Below are positions 5,878-7,426 of a DNA stretch of 7,426 nucleotides, piece by piece. The DNA is taken from the NCBI GenBank assembly GCA_014523515.1, contig JAATVJ010000080.1, positions 1 through 7,426 on the forward strand. The letters are read 5' to 3'. The DNA is from Nitrososphaerales archaeon TH1177. Lineage in GTDB: Archaea; Thermoproteota; Nitrososphaeria; Nitrososphaerales; Nitrososphaeraceae. The notes beneath the pieces are model-generated. The model did no database searches and was not told the origin of the DNA. It saw only the letters and a list, made by a program, of their open reading frames with translations. The translations under genes were made by a program, and so were the position numbers. Numbering within the stretch: the stretch's first letter is position 1; every line of letters starts with the position of its first letter.

Positions 5878-5885
5878 AAAAAAAA
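5878..5885 (-). terminator. T8 tract after the propeller gene
   Basis: On the minus strand a run of eight T follows the propeller gene's stop codon by about 40 bases, in the 70-base gap between convergent genes. It is a typical archaeal T-run stop signal. There is no hairpin next to it. Confidence 0.4.
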
Positions 5886-5924
5886 TATAATTCTGTTATC
5901 AATATTCATATACTTAGTTAAGAA

Positions 5925-7426
5925 TTAAATTACCTTAATAAGAATAGCTTTTGAAATTGATATAATGTCATCTTCAGCTCCTAGCATCAAAATATAATTT
6001 CCTATAGCAACATCATTAGATAGAGTAAATACAAAAGATAATTCTTTTGAGTCATCTTTTTTCAAATTAAGTGAATTTTCACTAAAAATTCCGTAAGATG
6101 TACCTAGATCACCACTTGGAGTTAATGTAGATGAAGATATAGGACGGAGAGGAAAAGAAGAAGAATCAGTATGTGCTTTAATCGTGAATTTAATTTCTTT
6201 GCTTTCTCCAGGTTTAAGGGTTATTTCCTTTTCCGTAGTAGTAATTGAAAAAGGTAAGGGGATACTAGTATCAACATAACCGATCTTGTTTTCACTCCAC
6301 TCCGTAAACCAAATTGACTTGCCAGAAATTTCATTGGTGATTTGTAATATATTTCCGATACCACAACTGTTCTCAGGAGAATCTGGAGGACATTGTCCAA
6401 ATTGTTTATTCTGTGAAGGAATCCAATATTCCACTAATGTCAAATTCTCTGGATAAAATTTTCCAATTTTGTTACCAATATGTTCATTAAAAATAATAGA
6501 GTTATTTAGTCCTTTTTTCATCCAATAAGGCAAAGTATATGCTTGACCAGTAGGTTTTTCTCCTGCAAAAATCTTTTGAGAAATTGGAGATGTTACATAT
6601 TTTGTTAAAGAACCATTAATAGGATTTAATTTAACAAAAATACTAGTACCATGGTCACTTATCCAAACATTATCTTTTTCATCAAGAGTCATACCTACAG
6701 GTGAAGGAAGATCGCCAGTATCATATTTTTTAAAAGATTTATTTGCAATATCATATTTATATACTTGGCCTTTATATCCAAATGCCAGTACTGATATCCA
6801 TACATTATTATTTTTTTTATCTACTGCAATTGAGCCTGTACTGACAATAGAGGGATCAAAATCTTTAAAATCATCAACAGGAAGTGGAATCTTAGTAATT
6901 CCATCAGACGTACCACTTTTCATTAAAGCGATATTGCCAATCCATAATGATGGTGATCTAATACCTACAAAGAAAATATTACCGTTGTTATCAAAATCAA
7001 GTGACACTGGATAAATAGTACCAAAAGATAAATTAGTTTCAGGGATTTTGAAATGTTCGAATACTTTATTTTGTTTGTTGAATTTCCAAATTAAATTTTG
7101 TTTTTCGTCAGTAAACCACAAATTTTCTTTGGATGGATCAAGTTTAAGATCCCAAACTTGAGATGAGTCAATAGGATTATCTTGCGATAACCAAATAGGT
7201 ATATCGTATTTTGTGAAAGCTTTTGTTTTATAATCATAAAAAATTAATGATCCCTGTTTAGTAGAGATGTACCATATTCCTCCTTCACCATCATCATTTG
7301 TTATTGCCAATGGCATTTCACATTCATTATTCAATTTGATTTCTTGAACATATTGATTAGAATTAGGTTTAGAATTAATTCCACAGAATTGACTTTTAAA
7401 TTTCTCGATTGCCTGTTGTTTTGAGA
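5925..7426 (-). CDS. Vgb-like (streptogramin-lyase-type) beta-propeller protein with C-terminal Ig-like domain, 5' end outside window
   Basis: The frame is open from the right edge to a TAA at 5925-5927, so this is a partial gene of at least 499 codons. The first possible start inside the window is a TTG at 7334, but 30 protein-like codons lie before it (including FCGINSKPNSNQYVQEIK), so the real start is beyond the window and probably carries a signal peptide. Counting from the TTG codon, residues 1-355 are propeller blades of the virginiamycin B lyase/NHL type: IWYISTKQGSLIFYD (20-34), LWFTDEKQNLIWKF (72-85), VWISDHGTSIFVKLNP (223-238), IIFNEHIGNKIGKF (280-293) and IWFTEWSENKIGYVD (341-355). 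Residues 359-469 form a beta-sandwich of the NEW3/Ig-like kind (LKPGESKEIKFTI; a second strand set ending in GNYILMLGAEDD). A Cys-rich loop (QCPPDSPENSCG, 313-325) may hold a disulfide. In ammonia-oxidising archaea such proteins are, as I recall, extracytoplasmic and not linked to antibiotic resistance; the likely role is ligand or surface binding, with lyase activity unproven. Confidence 0.9.
   Translation of the reverse strand, partial: SKQQAIEKFKSQFCGINSKPNSNQYVQEIKLNNECEMPLAITNDDGEGGIWYISTKQGSLIFYDYKTKAFTKYDIPIWLSQDNPIDSSQVWDLKLDPSKENLWFTDEKQNLIWKFNKQNKVFEHFKIPETNLSFGTIYPVSLDFDNNGNIFFVGIRSPSLWIGNIALMKSGTSDGITKIPLPVDDFKDFDPSIVSTGSIAVDKKNNNVWISVLAFGYKGQVYKYDIANKSFKKYDTGDLPSPVGMTLDEKDNVWISDHGTSIFVKLNPINGSLTKYVTSPISQKIFAGEKPTGQAYTLPYWMKKGLNNSIIFNEHIGNKIGKFYPENLTLVEYWIPSQNKQFGQCPPDSPENSCGIGNILQITNEISGKSIWFTEWSENKIGYVDTSIPLPFSITTTEKEITLKPGESKEIKFTIKAHTDSSSFPLRPISSSTLTPSGDLGTSYGIFSENSLNLKKDDSKELSFVFTLSNDVAIGNYILMLGAEDDIISISKAILIKVI

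Overview
The window looks like a chromosomal segment of an ammonia-oxidising archaeon (Nitrososphaeria/Thaumarchaeota). The evidence is strongly AT-rich DNA, genes that nearly all stand alone with AT-rich TATA-like elements about 25-30 bases upstream and no clear Shine-Dalgarno sites (leaderless-style expression), and several proteins of types I associate with this group: a secreted HGH/HVTY-type protein, a small membrane protein with a GLGWETFF motif, a VOC protein ending in GERYFHILDP...YELSFA, and a Vgb-like propeller with a C-terminal Ig-like domain. The lineage call rests on remembered family resemblance. I cannot fix the genus.

Layout from left to right: a secreted or membrane-anchored protein (7-603, +); a classical short-chain dehydrogenase/reductase (714-1499, +); a very short, probably winged-helix DNA-binding gene on the minus strand (1642-1803), with an in-frame stop just upstream of its likely start; a gene-poor stretch of about 630 bases (1804-2435) holding simple repeats, a 31-base pyrimidine tract and a 19-base palindrome; a large DEAD/DEAH-type helicase of the Hrq1/MrfA (YprA) class (2436-5018, +) with zinc-binding motifs at both ends; a 72-residue one-helix membrane protein (5085-5303, -); a glyoxalase-fold VOC protein (5453-5854, +) divergent from it; and a streptogramin-lyase-like beta-propeller (5925 to the right edge, -) whose 5' end lies outside the window.

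The genes do not form an operon. The strands alternate, the gaps are 66-930 bases, and two pairs are convergent (helicase with the small membrane protein; VOC with the propeller). There is no sign of a shared pathway, and I see no phage, IS, CRISPR, tRNA or rRNA signal. The helicase is the most informative gene, a likely DNA-repair translocase, but no MrfB-like exonuclease or other partner lies beside it. The parts most worth a second look are the possibly broken small HTH gene, the 1804-2435 gap with its palindrome, and the N-terminal zinc ribbon on the helicase.
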